Positions 1-9,221 are shown, numbered from the stretch's first letter. The stretch: 64,000 bases of DNA from Gammaproteobacteria bacterium (GCA_016712635.1 JADJQS010000008.1:62001-126000), one strand, 5' to 3'. A program made the numbers and translations. The notes: generated by a model not told the origin, from the letters alone.

Positions 1-1138
1 AGACATTGGCGACGGGCAGTCCGAACTCGTCCGACCAGAGCGCGATCTGGCGCAGCACCTCGGGCAGGCGACGACGCGGGATGGTACCGTCCATGCAGTA
101 GTAATCGGGCGCGAGACGACCCACGGCCGGAAAGGTGGCCTTGCGTCCGGCCCAGAAACGCTTGCGCTCGGCCGCATCTGCCGCAATCCTGATGTCTTTC
201 GCATGTGCCGCAATCAGGCAGGCGCGCACCCGTTCCACCTGCGCCGCGGTTTCAGCCGCGTTGCCGTCTAGTTCGCACAGCAATATCGCCGCGGCGTCGA
301 CCGGATATCCGGCCCCGGCGTAGGCTTCGGCCGCGCGTATCGCCGGATTGTCCATCAGCTCGAGCCCTGCGGGGATGATGCCCGCGGCGATGACAGAGGC
401 CACCGCGTCGGCGGCGGATTCGACACTGTCAAACGCGGCGAGCATGACCTGCGTGCTTTCCGGCAACGGCAGCAGCCGGAGCGTCACCTCGATGATGACG
501 CCGAGCAGGCCCTCGGAGCCCGACATGAGGGCGGGGAGGTCGTAACCGGGGCTGTCCAGTGAGCGCGAACCGAATTCGAGCAGGCGGCCGTCACAGGTCA
601 GTATCTTCATGGCCGCCACGTTGTGGACCGTCAATCCGTACTTGAGGCAATGAACCCCGCCCGAGTTTTCCGCCACGTTGCCGCCGATCGTGCAGGCGAT
701 CTGGGAGGATGGATCCGGGGCGTAGTAGAGGCCGTGTACGGCGGCGGCATCGGTGACGGCGAGGTTGCGCACCCCCGGTTCCACGCGCGCGAGGCGGTTG
801 GCGGCGTCGATATCGAGGATGCGGTTGAACTTCGCCAGGCTCAGCAGCACGCCGTCGGCGAGGGGCAGCGCCCCGCCGGACAGCCCGGTCCCCGCGCCGC
901 GCGCGACCACCGGGACGCCGAGTCGATGGCAAATCTGCAGGACGGCCTGGACCTGCTCCACAGTCTCCGGCAGGCACACCAGCAGCGGGCACTGGCGATA
1001 GGCGGACAGGGCGTCACACTCGTAGGGACGCAGGGATTCGGCTTCACTCAGCAGGCAATGCTCGGGCAGGGTGGCCCGCAGGGACTGGATCAGTGAGTCC
1101 CGGTCGACGGCGGTCGGTTCGATCAATTCCGTATCCAT
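1..1138 (-). CDS. glcD: FAD-binding oxidase, glycolate oxidase subunit GlcD-like (partial, 3' end beyond window)
   Basis: The reverse strand reads open from an ATG at 1136-1138 to the window edge, giving about 379 N-terminal residues; the C-terminal part lies outside. The N-terminal half is a PCMH/VAO-type FAD-binding domain with the phosphate-binding run VVARGAGTGLSGG and the later PDPSSQIACTIGGN and AENSGG motifs. This matches the GlcD / D-lactate dehydrogenase family, which oxidises a 2-hydroxyacid (classically glycolate to glyoxylate) with FAD and passes electrons to a membrane partner. GlcE and GlcF would be expected downstream, outside the window. Family assignment is strong; the exact substrate (glycolate or D-lactate) cannot be settled from this fragment. 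Confidence 0.85.
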   Translation of the reverse strand, partial: MDTELIEPTAVDRDSLIQSLRATLPEHCLLSEAESLRPYECDALSAYRQCPLLVCLPETVEQVQAVLQICHRLGVPVVARGAGTGLSGGALPLADGVLLSLAKFNRILDIDAANRLARVEPGVRNLAVTDAAAVHGLYYAPDPSSQIACTIGGNVAENSGGVHCLKYGLTVHNVAAMKILTCDGRLLEFGSRSLDSPGYDLPALMSGSEGLLGVIIEVTLRLLPLPESTQVMLAAFDSVESAADAVASVIAAGIIPAGLELMDNPAIRAAEAYAGAGYPVDAAAILLCELDGNAAETAAQVERVRACLIAAHAKDIRIAADAAERKRFWAGRKATFPAVGRLAPDYYCMDGTIPRRRLPEVLRQIALWSDEFGLPVANV

Positions 1139-1303
1139 AGATTATGCAGTCGTGCCGGAAGGTGCAATGAATCCCCGATCCGGTGGTTTATAGACGCCTG
1201 CGAGGGATTTTACACGATTGTCGCGCGGCGGGTGCGGCTGGTCATGCGGCCGCGCAGCGTCAGTGTCGAGCCGGCAAGGCCGGGCGGGCCGTTCCGTCAG
1301 GGG

Positions 1304-2533
1304 TCAATGCGGCGTGTCGTGCAGGTCGGATTTGATCTCACGCATGATGGTGTCGGCCCATTCCAGCGAGCGCAGATAGGCCTCGGTGATGGTGTCCTTG
1401 CTCATGTTGCTGCACTCAAGCCTGTCCCATTTTCCCTGTTCGTAGGCGATGACGCTGTTCAGTATGGCCGCGTACGGTCCTGCACGATTGATCAGGGCTT
1501 CCGTGATCTCCGGGCTCAGCGGCAGCGCACCCAGGATCTCGGGCAGAGGCTGATCCATCATTGCATCCAGGGTGGAGAACAACCCGACGATGAACGCCGA
1601 ATCCTTGTTGGCTCCCGGGAAAGACGCGGCGAGCAGCTCGCACATCTTGCTGCGTATCAGCGAAGTGGTGATGAGTTCGTCCGGCTTGTCGTCGATCCCG
1701 GTCAGCGCGATCAGGGTGGCCCAGCGCTTGATCTCCTTTTCGCCCAGATAGACGATGGCGTGGTGGATCGAGTCGACCTTCTTGCTCAGGGTAAAGGCGG
1801 CGGAGTTGATGTAGCGCATGAGCTTGTAGCTCATGGTCGGATCCTGGGAGATCAGCGCTTCCAGCTCCCGGATGTTGATCTCGGGGTTTTGCAGCTCGGC
1901 CATCATGCGCATGGTATTGAGGCGGTTGGCAGGCATGCGTCGCCCGGTGAGGACGCGCGGCTTGCAGAGGAAGTATCCCTGGTAGTAATCGAATTCGAGC
2001 TCCTTGCAGCGGTCAAACATCTCGGGAGTCTCGATCTTTTCCGCCAGCAGCTTGATCGGGTATTTGTTCAGGATCAATACGTGCTCTTCCAGCTCCACAT
2101 GGTTCAGTGCCTGCACGTCGAGCTTGACAATATTGGCCTCATTCACCAGTGGCTTCAGATCCGGGTGATAGATGAAGTCGTCGAGCGCGATGATGTAGCC
2201 CATCTGCTTCAGTCTGCGCACCGCGGCGATGACCGTCTTGTCTATCTCGATGTCCTCGAGGATCTCCAGCACCAGCTGCGAGCTCGGCGGAGGCAGGAGG
2301 TCGATATTGGTGATGAAATTGCGCGTCACGTTGATAAAGGCCTGATGATTGCCGACGACCTTTTCGAGGCCCATCTCCAGGAAGCTGTTGATGAGGATCT
2401 GTGATGTCGCCTGGTCGCCATCGACCACCTTGGCCTGGGTCTGGTCCTGGCGACGATAAAGCAGCTCGTATCCGATCACGTTCTGAGCGGCGTCGAAGAT
2501 AGGCTGTCTACCGATGTAATAGTGCTGCTGCAT
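1304..2533 (-). CDS. EAL-HDOD signalling protein (YuxH type)
   Basis: 409 residues. The N-terminal half is an EAL-like domain: ELLYR fits the ExLxR signature, followed by INVT, LEILED, ALDDF, KLD, AEKIET and the YYQGYF strand. Many metal and substrate residues of c-di-GMP phosphodiesterases are therefore present, but the loop after DDF is IYHPD instead of the usual GTGYSS, so activity is doubtful. The C-terminal half is an HDOD domain (ISQDPTMSYKLMRYINSAAF). This EAL-HDOD architecture is common in proteobacteria and usually acts as a protein-interaction or signalling module in motility or biofilm control. It stands alone between glcD and the cNMP-rhodanese gene, on the same strand but with gaps of about 165 and 91 bases. 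Confidence 0.88.
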   Translation of the reverse strand: MQQHYYIGRQPIFDAAQNVIGYELLYRRQDQTQAKVVDGDQATSQILINSFLEMGLEKVVGNHQAFINVTRNFITNIDLLPPPSSQLVLEILEDIEIDKTVIAAVRRLKQMGYIIALDDFIYHPDLKPLVNEANIVKLDVQALNHVELEEHVLILNKYPIKLLAEKIETPEMFDRCKELEFDYYQGYFLCKPRVLTGRRMPANRLNTMRMMAELQNPEINIRELEALISQDPTMSYKLMRYINSAAFTLSKKVDSIHHAIVYLGEKEIKRWATLIALTGIDDKPDELITTSLIRSKMCELLAASFPGANKDSAFIVGLFSTLDAMMDQPLPEILGALPLSPEITEALINRAGPYAAILNSVIAYEQGKWDRLECSNMSKDTITEAYLRSLEWADTIMREIKSDLHDTPH

Positions 2534-2624
2534 GGTTATTCTTATTGGTAACTGATTCGTTATAAATTTCCCCGGCTCCGGTCAGCTCCTGTCATGGAGC
2601 GCCGACCGCCGAAGCCTTGCCCCC

Positions 2625-3722
2625 TCAGGCATGCAGTGGTCTGAAACCGCGCGGTCCTGTGCCTGGTTTGCTGCGGCCTTCTGCTCTGCCGGCATCGCTC
2701 AGCAGACGGCTCTCGATGCCGTGGCAGGAGAGCAGAAACGCCGCAGTCGCTCCATCTCCGGATTTATCCGAGTAAATGATGTAATCATGTCCGCGATCGA
2801 GCAGGCGGGCCAGCTGGCGCATCAGCCTGAGCGGCAGATTGACGCTGCCGGGCAGGCGGCTGCGCTGGAAGGCGCGAACCGGGCGCACATCGAGCAGTAC
2901 GGAGTCGTGTGCCTGTTCAGGCGCTACGTCGGAATACGCGATCCGTTTGAGCAGAGGCCTTACCAGCAGGGTGAGAAATTCCCCCTTGGAGACGCAGGCC
3001 ACGCGAGTGTCCTTCAAGGCGGTCGCCGTGGCGTCGCACCGGCCGCTGGCGATCAGTCCGTACTCGCCGATCCCTTCTCCGGGGCCGGGTTCCATGAAGA
3101 GGATATCGCGGCGCCGCTGACTGGAGCGCCTGGTCAGACGCAGGCGTCCCTCTTCAATGAAGTAATAGTGCCTGGCGGGATCGCCTTCCCGGGCCAGTGT
3201 ATTGCCGGCGGGTATCCGGAGCCGCGTCATCCGGTTCTTCAGCACCTGCCGGTGGGGCCATGGCAGGCGCGAGAACAGCGGGGATGCAAACAGTCGCGCG
3301 TCCGGGGCTTCGTTGTCCGCAGCGGGGGCAGGCTGCGAGGCTTCGTCAGCCGCAGGCGCGTCCCGGCCGCGTTCCAGCAGCCTGGTCAGGAGCTCCGAAT
3401 CGATGCTGAGAACGGTGACGCTGGTCCGGGCCAGAGCGGTAACGCGGCGGGGATTGTGCGCATCGATCGCCGCGCTGGCCTCGAATGTATCCGCGCGGAG
3501 CATCCGCGTGTCCTGGCCGTCGGACAGGAGCGCCAGCTGGCCGGCCATGAGAAACAGGGTGCGGGTGGACGTCTCATCCCGCTGAAACAGGCAGCGTCCC
3601 GGAGGCAGCCGCGCTATGACTGACGAACGGATCAGCTCCTCTCGCGCGGCGGAATCCAGCTTGTTCAGGGGTGAAAATTGGCTTAACTGGGTATCGCCGA
3701 CGATTGGATGCGTCACGCCCAT
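2625..3722 (-). CDS. Tandem cyclic-nucleotide-binding domain / rhodanese-like fusion protein
   Basis: 365 residues from the ATG at 3720-3722, chosen because AAAGGAG lies 6 bases upstream; an earlier in-frame start at 3767 lacks such a site. Two cNMP-binding-like domains (about 12-115 and 148-262; the second has the cleaner REGDPARHYYFIEEGRLRL pattern) are followed by a rhodanese-like domain (about 275-345, VLLDVRPVRAFQRSRLPGS...). No helix-turn-helix is visible, so this is not a Crp-type transcription factor. At the rhodanese active-site loop the sequence reads IIYSDKSGDGA, with no Cys where sulfurtransferases carry theirs, so the domain is probably a non-catalytic sensor or binding module. 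A cytoplasmic signalling role is inferred; the ligand is unknown. Confidence 0.8.
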   Translation of the reverse strand: MGVTHPIVGDTQLSQFSPLNKLDSAAREELIRSSVIARLPPGRCLFQRDETSTRTLFLMAGQLALLSDGQDTRMLRADTFEASAAIDAHNPRRVTALARTSVTVLSIDSELLTRLLERGRDAPAADEASQPAPAADNEAPDARLFASPLFSRLPWPHRQVLKNRMTRLRIPAGNTLAREGDPARHYYFIEEGRLRLTRRSSQRRRDILFMEPGPGEGIGEYGLIASGRCDATATALKDTRVACVSKGEFLTLLVRPLLKRIAYSDVAPEQAHDSVLLDVRPVRAFQRSRLPGSVNLPLRLMRQLARLLDRGHDYIIYSDKSGDGATAAFLLSCHGIESRLLSDAGRAEGRSKPGTGPRGFRPLHA

Positions 3723-3879
3723 CGGTGCTCCTTTGCCCGGTAGAATATTTGACCCTCTCTGGATCATATTAACGGCGTCGAGGGGAGGCTCCTAAAGAGC
3801 TATGCTGCAAGAAGATGGCCCTGCCGGATCTCTGGATGGATCAGCGGGGCGGGGGTTTTTCTATAATAGTATGAATTAA

Positions 3880-4569
3880 TTATATTTTATTGATCATTCG
3901 AGGCATCCTCCGGTCCAGCCAGGCCGCGATGTCGGCGACCTCCCCGGCGCAGAGGCTGTGACCCATGGGATAGGTACGCCAGTCCACCGGGTAACCCAGC
4001 CGGGTCAGTACATCGCATGAGCGGCGCGCCGCGGGCAGGGGAATGATGGCGTCTTCGCTGCCATGCGCCATCAGGATTGGGACTCCGGCGTTGGCGGGAT
4101 GGGCCTCCTGTTGCAGGGTCTCCGCCAGTGGCAGATAGGTGGACAATGCCAGGATCCCGGCCAGACGCTCCGGATATCTCAGGCCGGTATGCAGGGCAAT
4201 GGCACCGCCCTGCGAGAATCCGGCCAGCAGGATGCGCGCGGGCGCGATGCCCGCTGCGATTTCGCCGGCGATCAGGAGACGCAGGGCCTGTTCCGACTCC
4301 CGGATGCCCGGGCCGTCCTCGCGCGGCGGGACGGCGCCGGAGATGTCATACCAGGCGCGCATGCGCATGCCGCCGTTGATTGTCACCGGCCGATGGGGTG
4401 CGTGGGGAAAGATGAAGCGGACACCCGCGGCGGGCGGCAAGCCCAGATGGGGGACCAGTGATTCGAAGTCGTGGCCGTCGGCCCCGAGTCCGTGCAGCCA
4501 GAGGATGCTTGCTTGGACCGTGGTCGTCGGTTCTATGATGACCGCGGGCAATACCGTGTTCGCCGTCAT
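3880..4569 (-). CDS. Alpha/beta-hydrolase, carboxylesterase/phospholipase family
   Basis: 229 residues, the usual size of the bacterial carboxylesterase/acyl-protein-thioesterase family (PF02230). The N-terminal SILWLHGLGADGHDF is the oxyanion-loop region. The nucleophile is in GFSQGG (Ser about 119), followed by Asp about 173 in HGSEDAIIP and His about 204 in PMGHS, giving a complete catalytic triad. No signal peptide, so cytoplasmic. It probably hydrolyses short-chain carboxyl esters or lysophospholipids; the physiological substrate is not readable. It precedes the cNMP-rhodanese gene on the same strand with about 157 bases between, AT-rich enough to hold a separate promoter. Confidence 0.88.
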   Translation of the reverse strand: MTANTVLPAVIIEPTTTVQASILWLHGLGADGHDFESLVPHLGLPPAAGVRFIFPHAPHRPVTINGGMRMRAWYDISGAVPPREDGPGIRESEQALRLLIAGEIAAGIAPARILLAGFSQGGAIALHTGLRYPERLAGILALSTYLPLAETLQQEAHPANAGVPILMAHGSEDAIIPLPAARRSCDVLTRLGYPVDWRTYPMGHSLCAGEVADIAAWLDRRMPRMINKI

Positions 4570-4738
4570 GGGCCCTCCTTCAAATCAGGCCCGGGTTGCG
4601 GCACCGTCTGCGTGGGCGGATCGCATAGCCTGTGCCACATGAACTGATTATACTGGGACGTGTTCCTTGCGGGTCCGCCCGCAAGCACCCTGCGCGGCAC
4701 CGGCCATGCATCCTGTCTTCGCGGCTAAGCTAGCAAAA

Positions 4739-4897
4739 ATGCACGGATATGAACAGTCGAAGCGGTGCGGCATCCCGATCCGGTCACGCTGGGTGGCGGT
4801 CGGGGCGCTGTGCCTGCTGCTGATTACCGCCTGCGGCCAGAAGGGCGACCTCTACCTGCCTGACGACAGCCGGATAGAACAACCACAGACCGAGTGA
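4739..4897 (+). CDS. lptM: Small lipoprotein LptM/YifL family
   Basis: 52 residues from the ATG at 4739; earlier in-frame starts at 4667 and 4706 would give an overlong leader. A hydrophobic segment (WVAVGALCLLLI) ends in the lipobox ITAC, followed by GQKGDLYLP, the hallmark of LptM/YifL lipoproteins found just upstream of lysA or dapF in many proteobacteria. After lipidation on the Cys the mature peptide is only about 20 residues. E. coli LptM helps assemble and oxidise the LptD-LptE translocon, and lptD lies 20 kb downstream here. The stop is 6 bases before the lysA start, so the two are probably co-transcribed. The exact start is uncertain because no strong ribosome-binding site is seen. 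Confidence 0.82.
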   Translation: MHGYEQSKRCGIPIRSRWVAVGALCLLLITACGQKGDLYLPDDSRIEQPQTE

Positions 4898-4903
4898 GTC
4901 GCC

Positions 4904-6151
4904 ATGGATGATTTTTCTTACCGCGGCGGCGTCCTCCACGCCGAGGACGTTGATCTGCGCACCATCGCCGCGGAGATCGGCACCCCGTGCTACATCTATT
5001 CGCGCGCTGCGATAGAACGCCAATGGCGCGCCTTCGACGCGGCAATCCACGCCCGCGAGCATCTGGTCTGCTTCGCCGTCAAGGCCTGTTCCAATATCGC
5101 CATCCTGAACCTGCTGGCGCGTCTGGGATCGGGCTTCGATATCGTATCCATCGGTGAACTGGAGCGGGTGCTGGCGGCAGGCGGCGATGCCGGCAAGACC
5201 GTTTTCTCCGGTGTGGGTAAAGGCCGGCAGGAAATCCGGCGTGCGCTCGAGGCCGGTATCGCCTGTTTCAATGTCGAGTCCGCCTCCGAACTCGAACGGA
5301 TCAACGCCGTCGCAGGGGAGATCGGGCGGCAGGCACCTGTTTCGCTGCGCGTGAACCCCGATGTGGACGCGAAGACGCATCCGTACATCTCGACGGGGCT
5401 CAAGGAAAACAAGTTCGGCATCCCGGTGACGGACGCGGCGGAGCTGGCCGGCCGCGCCGTGCGCATGGACCATGTCGAGCTGGTCGGCCTGGACTGCCAT
5501 ATCGGATCGCAGCTGACCTCGACGGCGCCATTCGAGGACGCCCTGGACCGCCTGCTCAGGCTGGTGGACACGCTCGCCGGCCGGGGCATCGTGTTGCATC
5601 ATCTCAATCTCGGTGGCGGGCTGGGGGTGCGTTACCGTACGGAACATCCGCCGTCGCCGGCCGAGTATGCGGCCGCCCTGTTGCGCCGACTGGGTGACCG
5701 GCCCGGCAGGCTTCTGATCGAGCCGGGGCGCGCCATCGTCGCCAACGCCGGCATTCTGCTTACGCGCGTCGAATATCTGAAGCCGGGGGAGTGCAAGAGC
5801 TTCGCCATCGTGGACGCCGCCATGAACGATCTGATCCGTCCCGCCCTGTACGACGCATGGCATGAGATCCTGCCCGTGGTTCCGCGTACGGGCCGCCCTG
5901 CCCAGTTGTACGATGTCGTCGGCCCGGTGTGCGAGACCGGCGATTTTCTCGGGCAGGCGCGTGAGCTCGACCTGGAGTCCGGCGACCTGCTCGTGGTCGG
6001 TTCCGCCGGCGCCTACGGCTTTGTGATGAGTTCGAACTACAATTCCCGCCCGCGTGCGGCCGAGGTCCTCGTCGACCGCGCCCGCGCCCACGTGATACGC
6101 GAGCGGGAGACCTTGCCGATGCTGTATGCGGGCGAGCACCTGCTGCCCTGA
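4904..6151 (+). CDS. lysA: Diaminopimelate decarboxylase
   Basis: 415 residues, the normal length. LysA is a PLP enzyme that decarboxylates meso-diaminopimelate to L-lysine, the last step of lysine synthesis. The N-terminal TIM barrel carries the PLP lysine in CFAVKACSN; HIGSQL and the glycine-rich LNLGGGLGV follow, then the PLP-phosphate loop IEPGRAIVANAG. The C-terminal domain has GPVCETGDFL, which supplies the active-site Cys and Glu, and AGAYGFVMSSNYNSRPR near the end. It sits 6 bases after lptM, a standard order; dapF, often next, is replaced here by a methyltransferase gene starting 22 bases after the stop. Confidence 0.97.
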   Translation: MDDFSYRGGVLHAEDVDLRTIAAEIGTPCYIYSRAAIERQWRAFDAAIHAREHLVCFAVKACSNIAILNLLARLGSGFDIVSIGELERVLAAGGDAGKTVFSGVGKGRQEIRRALEAGIACFNVESASELERINAVAGEIGRQAPVSLRVNPDVDAKTHPYISTGLKENKFGIPVTDAAELAGRAVRMDHVELVGLDCHIGSQLTSTAPFEDALDRLLRLVDTLAGRGIVLHHLNLGGGLGVRYRTEHPPSPAEYAAALLRRLGDRPGRLLIEPGRAIVANAGILLTRVEYLKPGECKSFAIVDAAMNDLIRPALYDAWHEILPVVPRTGRPAQLYDVVGPVCETGDFLGQARELDLESGDLLVVGSAGAYGFVMSSNYNSRPRAAEVLVDRARAHVIRERETLPMLYAGEHLLP

Positions 6152-6173
6152 CTCCAGCCCGATACGCAGCGGC

Positions 6174-6872
6174 ATGAGACGCGTCCCCGAACCCGAGCTG
6201 ATGGAAGATGAGCCGCAGGCGCGCGCCTATTCCGAGGCCGATTTCGCCGAACCGCATTCGATGTTCGTGCGACTGTGCAGGGAGGCCTGGGCGGGGCATG
6301 AGATCCGCGGGCGCATGCTGGACCTCGGCTGCGGACCGGCGGATGTCACCGTGCGCCTGGCGAAGGCTTTCCCCGCCCTCGCCATCGACGGCGTGGACGG
6401 CTCGGCGGCGATGCTCAGGTACGGGGAGGAGCGCGTGCGCCGGCATGGTCTCGCCTCCCGCATCCGCCTGATCCATGGCCGATTGCCGGATTGCACCTTG
6501 CCCGGGGATTGCAACGCCATCGTCAGCAACAGCCTGTTGCACCACCTGCACGATCCCGCGGTCTTGTGGGATACCGTCTGGCGCTGTGGCCGACCGGGTG
6601 CGGCGGTATTTGTCATGGATCTGATGCGTCCGGACGACGAATCCCAGGCACAGGAACTGGTGGAGCGCCATGCAGCGGACGCCCCCGAGGTGCTCCGGCG
6701 TGATTTCCATCACTCGCTGCTCGCCGCCTACCGGCCGGGAGAGGTGCGCGGACAGCTTGATGAGGCCGGCCTTCCCGGGTTTCTCGTGCGAGGGGTCTCG
6801 GACCGCCATCTTGCCGTGAGCGGGTTCATCACCGCGGGATCCGGCGCCCGGCAGGGTACCCGCAAACCATGA
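6174..6872 (+). CDS. Class I SAM-dependent methyltransferase
   Basis: 232 residues from ATG 6174, chosen because it clears the lysA stop at 6151; an in-frame ATG at 6126 would overlap lysA. The Rossmann-type methyltransferase core shows motif I (MLDLGCGPADVTVRLA), the acidic end of strand 2 (VDGSAAML) and a post-motif strand SNSLLHHLHDP typical of BioC/UbiE-like enzymes, ending in a conventional C-terminal subdomain. The substrate cannot be told from sequence. Closely placed after lysA, it may share its transcript. No membrane segment or signal peptide is visible. Confidence 0.8.
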   Translation: MRRVPEPELMEDEPQARAYSEADFAEPHSMFVRLCREAWAGHEIRGRMLDLGCGPADVTVRLAKAFPALAIDGVDGSAAMLRYGEERVRRHGLASRIRLIHGRLPDCTLPGDCNAIVSNSLLHHLHDPAVLWDTVWRCGRPGAAVFVMDLMRPDDESQAQELVERHAADAPEVLRRDFHHSLLAAYRPGEVRGQLDEAGLPGFLVRGVSDRHLAVSGFITAGSGARQGTRKP

Positions 6873-6906
6873 TGCGGCGAACAAGCCGAGGTTGAGACAC
6901 CGCACG

Positions 6907-8754
6907 ATGTCCACGCGCACGGGAGGATCAAACCGGGGTGGATCGAGGCGCGGCGGCGCGACGGGCGGCGCTGCTGCGTTGTCCGCGACGCTGCGGCGTG
7001 CGCAGTCATGCTATCAGGCGGGCAGGCTCGCGGAAGCGGCAGCGTACTGTCAGGAAATCCTGGGCAGCGCCCCCGGCCACTTCGATGCACTGCACCTGCT
7101 GGCGATCCTGGTGTTCCAGCTCGGCCATCCGGAGGAAGCTGCACGCCTGATCGAGCAGGCGGTGGCGATCAATCCGCGCTCTGAACAGGCCTTCATGAGT
7201 CGGGGTATTATCCTGCAGGCCTTGTACCGCTATCCGGATGCGCTGGCGAGTTATGACCGCGCCGTGGCGCTCAGGCCGGCGTTCGCCGAGGCCTGGTATC
7301 GCCGCGGGAACGTACTGCATGACCTGAGCCGCCGCGATGATGCGCTTGCCAGTTACGATCGCGCCCTGGCGATCAAGCCTGATTACGTGGAGGCGCTGTA
7401 CAACCGCGGGCTGATACTGCAGGAGATGATGCGCCACCCAGAGGCACTGGCCAGCTATGAGCGCGCGCTGGCACTGCGTCCCGATATTGTCGACGCGCAT
7501 TACAATCGCGGCCTGATCCTGTATGAGCTGCGGCGTTACGATGAGGCGCTCGCGAGCTACGAGCGTGCGCTCGGGCTCAGGCCTGACATGCACGAGGCGA
7601 TCAGCAACCGCGGCAATACGCTGCGCCGCCTCAACCGCTACGAGGAGGCTTTGCTCTGTTTCGTGCAGGCGCTGCGGCTCAAGCCGGATTATGTCGAGGC
7701 GCTGGTCAACAAAGGTCTGGTGCTGCAGGACCTGGACCGTTGCGAAGACGCCTTGAAGAGCTTCGAAGAAGCCATCAGACACAGCCCGGGCTCGCCCGAG
7801 GCGCATTGCGGCGCCGCGCTCTGCCGGCTGTCGCTGGGCGATTTCGCGGCGGGCTGGGAAGAATACGAGTGGCGCTGGCGGAACCCGCAGACAAAGGGCC
7901 TGCGTCACTTCCCCGAGCCGCTCTGGCTGGGACGGGAGCCGGTGGCCGGGCGTACCCTCCTGCTATGGGCCGAACAGGGCTTCGGGGATACCATTCAGTT
8001 CTGCCGCTATGCAAAAAACCTGGCCGAAGCCGGCGCCAGGGTGATCCTGGAGGTGCAGCCGGCCCTGAAATCCCTGCTGTCCCGGCTGGTGGGGCCGGCG
8101 CAGGTCGTGGCGCAGGGCGAGGCACTGCCCGCCTTCGAGTGGCATTGCCCCCTGCTGAGCCTGCCGCTGGCATTCAGGACGACCCTGGCCGGCATCCCCG
8201 CGCCTGCCGGATACATCACGCCGGACGACGCGAAGGCCCGGGTATGGCAGGCCATCCTCGCCGACACGCGAGGCCTGCGGGTCGGGCTCGCGTGGTCGGG
8301 GGATCCACGCCACCCCAATGACCACAACCGCTCGCTGCCGCTGTCCGGGATGCATGCACTGCTCGCCGTGGAGGCCACTTTCATCGGCGTGCAGAAGGAG
8401 GTGCGCGAAGCGGATGCGGCCTTCCTCGCGGCCCACCCGGCGATTCTTCGCCCAGGGGAACGTGTGGCGGACTTTGCCGATGCCGCGGCGCTCATCGCGA
8501 GTCTCGACCTGCTGATCACGGTGGACACTTCGGTCGCCCATCTCGCCGGCGCGATGGGAAAACCCGTGTGGATCCTGCTCCCGCATAACCCCGACTGGCG
8601 CTGGCTGCGCGGGCGCGACGACAGCCCGTGGTATCCATCGGCGCGCCTCTTCAGGCAGGCGGCTCCTGGTGACTGGAGCGGGGTGATCGAGCGCCTGGTG
8701 GAGAATCTGCGTGAACTGGCGCAGTCGCTGCGGCCGGCGGCCGGCTCGCCGTGA
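6907..8754 (+). CDS. TPR-repeat protein with C-terminal glycosyltransferase-like domain
   Basis: 615 residues from ATG 6907 (an in-frame TTG at 6892 is possible; neither has a clear ribosome-binding site). Residues about 30-310 are consecutive TPR units with recurring phrases such as EALASYERALALRPD and YNRGLILQEM, at least eight repeats. The C-terminal about 280 residues (LLLWAEQGFGDTIQFCRYAKNL, AWSGDPRHPNDHNRSLPL, LITVDTSVAHLAGAMGKPVWIL) resemble the GT-B-like fold of heptosyltransferase/GT41-type proteins common in environmental proteobacteria. A protein or glycan glycosylation role is inferred, but such proteins are often annotated only as TPR proteins. Its stop faces the trmL stop with 2 bases between. 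Confidence 0.82.
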   Translation: MSTRTGGSNRGGSRRGGATGGAAALSATLRRAQSCYQAGRLAEAAAYCQEILGSAPGHFDALHLLAILVFQLGHPEEAARLIEQAVAINPRSEQAFMSRGIILQALYRYPDALASYDRAVALRPAFAEAWYRRGNVLHDLSRRDDALASYDRALAIKPDYVEALYNRGLILQEMMRHPEALASYERALALRPDIVDAHYNRGLILYELRRYDEALASYERALGLRPDMHEAISNRGNTLRRLNRYEEALLCFVQALRLKPDYVEALVNKGLVLQDLDRCEDALKSFEEAIRHSPGSPEAHCGAALCRLSLGDFAAGWEEYEWRWRNPQTKGLRHFPEPLWLGREPVAGRTLLLWAEQGFGDTIQFCRYAKNLAEAGARVILEVQPALKSLLSRLVGPAQVVAQGEALPAFEWHCPLLSLPLAFRTTLAGIPAPAGYITPDDAKARVWQAILADTRGLRVGLAWSGDPRHPNDHNRSLPLSGMHALLAVEATFIGVQKEVREADAAFLAAHPAILRPGERVADFADAAALIASLDLLITVDTSVAHLAGAMGKPVWILLPHNPDWRWLRGRDDSPWYPSARLFRQAAPGDWSGVIERLVENLRELAQSLRPAAGSP

Positions 8755-8756
8755 TC

Positions 8757-9221
8757 CTATGCCCCTTGCGCGAAGTCCTGCTGCCGCCAGGCTTCATAGA
8801 CGATCACAGCGACCGCATTGGAAAGGTTGAGGCTGCGGCAGTGCGGCGCCATCGGAATGCGGATGATCCGCTCGGGCGGCAGGAGGTTCAGCAGTTCCGC
8901 GGAGAGGCCGCGCGTCTCGGGGCCGAACAGGAAGGCGTCGCCGGGTGTGTAGGCGGCTTCGGTGTAGAGCGTGCCTCCGCGTGTGGAGCAGGCAAAGACG
9001 CGGGCCGGCGCCACCGTCTCGAGAAACGAGGCGAGATCGCGATGCTCCCGCAGCCGGGTGTACTCGTGATAGTCAAGTCCGGCGCGCCGAAGACGGGCGT
9101 CATCGAGCGTAAAACCGAGCGGGTGGATGAGGTGCAGGGCGGTGTGGGTGTTGGCGCACAGGCGTATAATATTGCCCGTGTTGGGCGGGATCTCGGGCTG
9201 GCAGAGGGCGACGTGGAACAT
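8757..9221 (-). CDS. trmL: tRNA (cytidine/uridine-34 2'-O)-methyltransferase
   Basis: 154 residues, matching TrmL (YibK) length. The start MFHVALCQPEIPPNTGNI contains the SPOUT motif with the NTGNI loop; later FLFGPETRGLS and RIPMAPHCRSLNLSNAVAV form the trefoil-knot SAM site. TrmL methylates the ribose of the wobble base 34 of tRNA-Leu isoacceptors as a cytoplasmic dimer. It lies convergent to the TPR-glycosyltransferase gene and divergent from pyrD, with about 46 bases between the trmL and pyrD starts, so a shared promoter region is likely. Confidence 0.95.
   Translation of the reverse strand: MFHVALCQPEIPPNTGNIIRLCANTHTALHLIHPLGFTLDDARLRRAGLDYHEYTRLREHRDLASFLETVAPARVFACSTRGGTLYTEAAYTPGDAFLFGPETRGLSAELLNLLPPERIIRIPMAPHCRSLNLSNAVAVIVYEAWRQQDFAQGA

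Noticed and set aside
1232..2404. Long plus-strand open frame across the EAL-HDOD gene
   Set aside because: Lies opposite a gene with clear domain motifs and has no recognisable protein features; the high GC content creates such antisense frames.
1304..2533. Declaring the EAL domain catalytically dead
   Set aside because: ExLxR and most metal-site residues are present; only the DDFGTG loop differs, so activity is left open.
4784..6175. Long minus-strand open frame across lysA
   Set aside because: Antisense to an unmistakable lysA and low in protein-like character.
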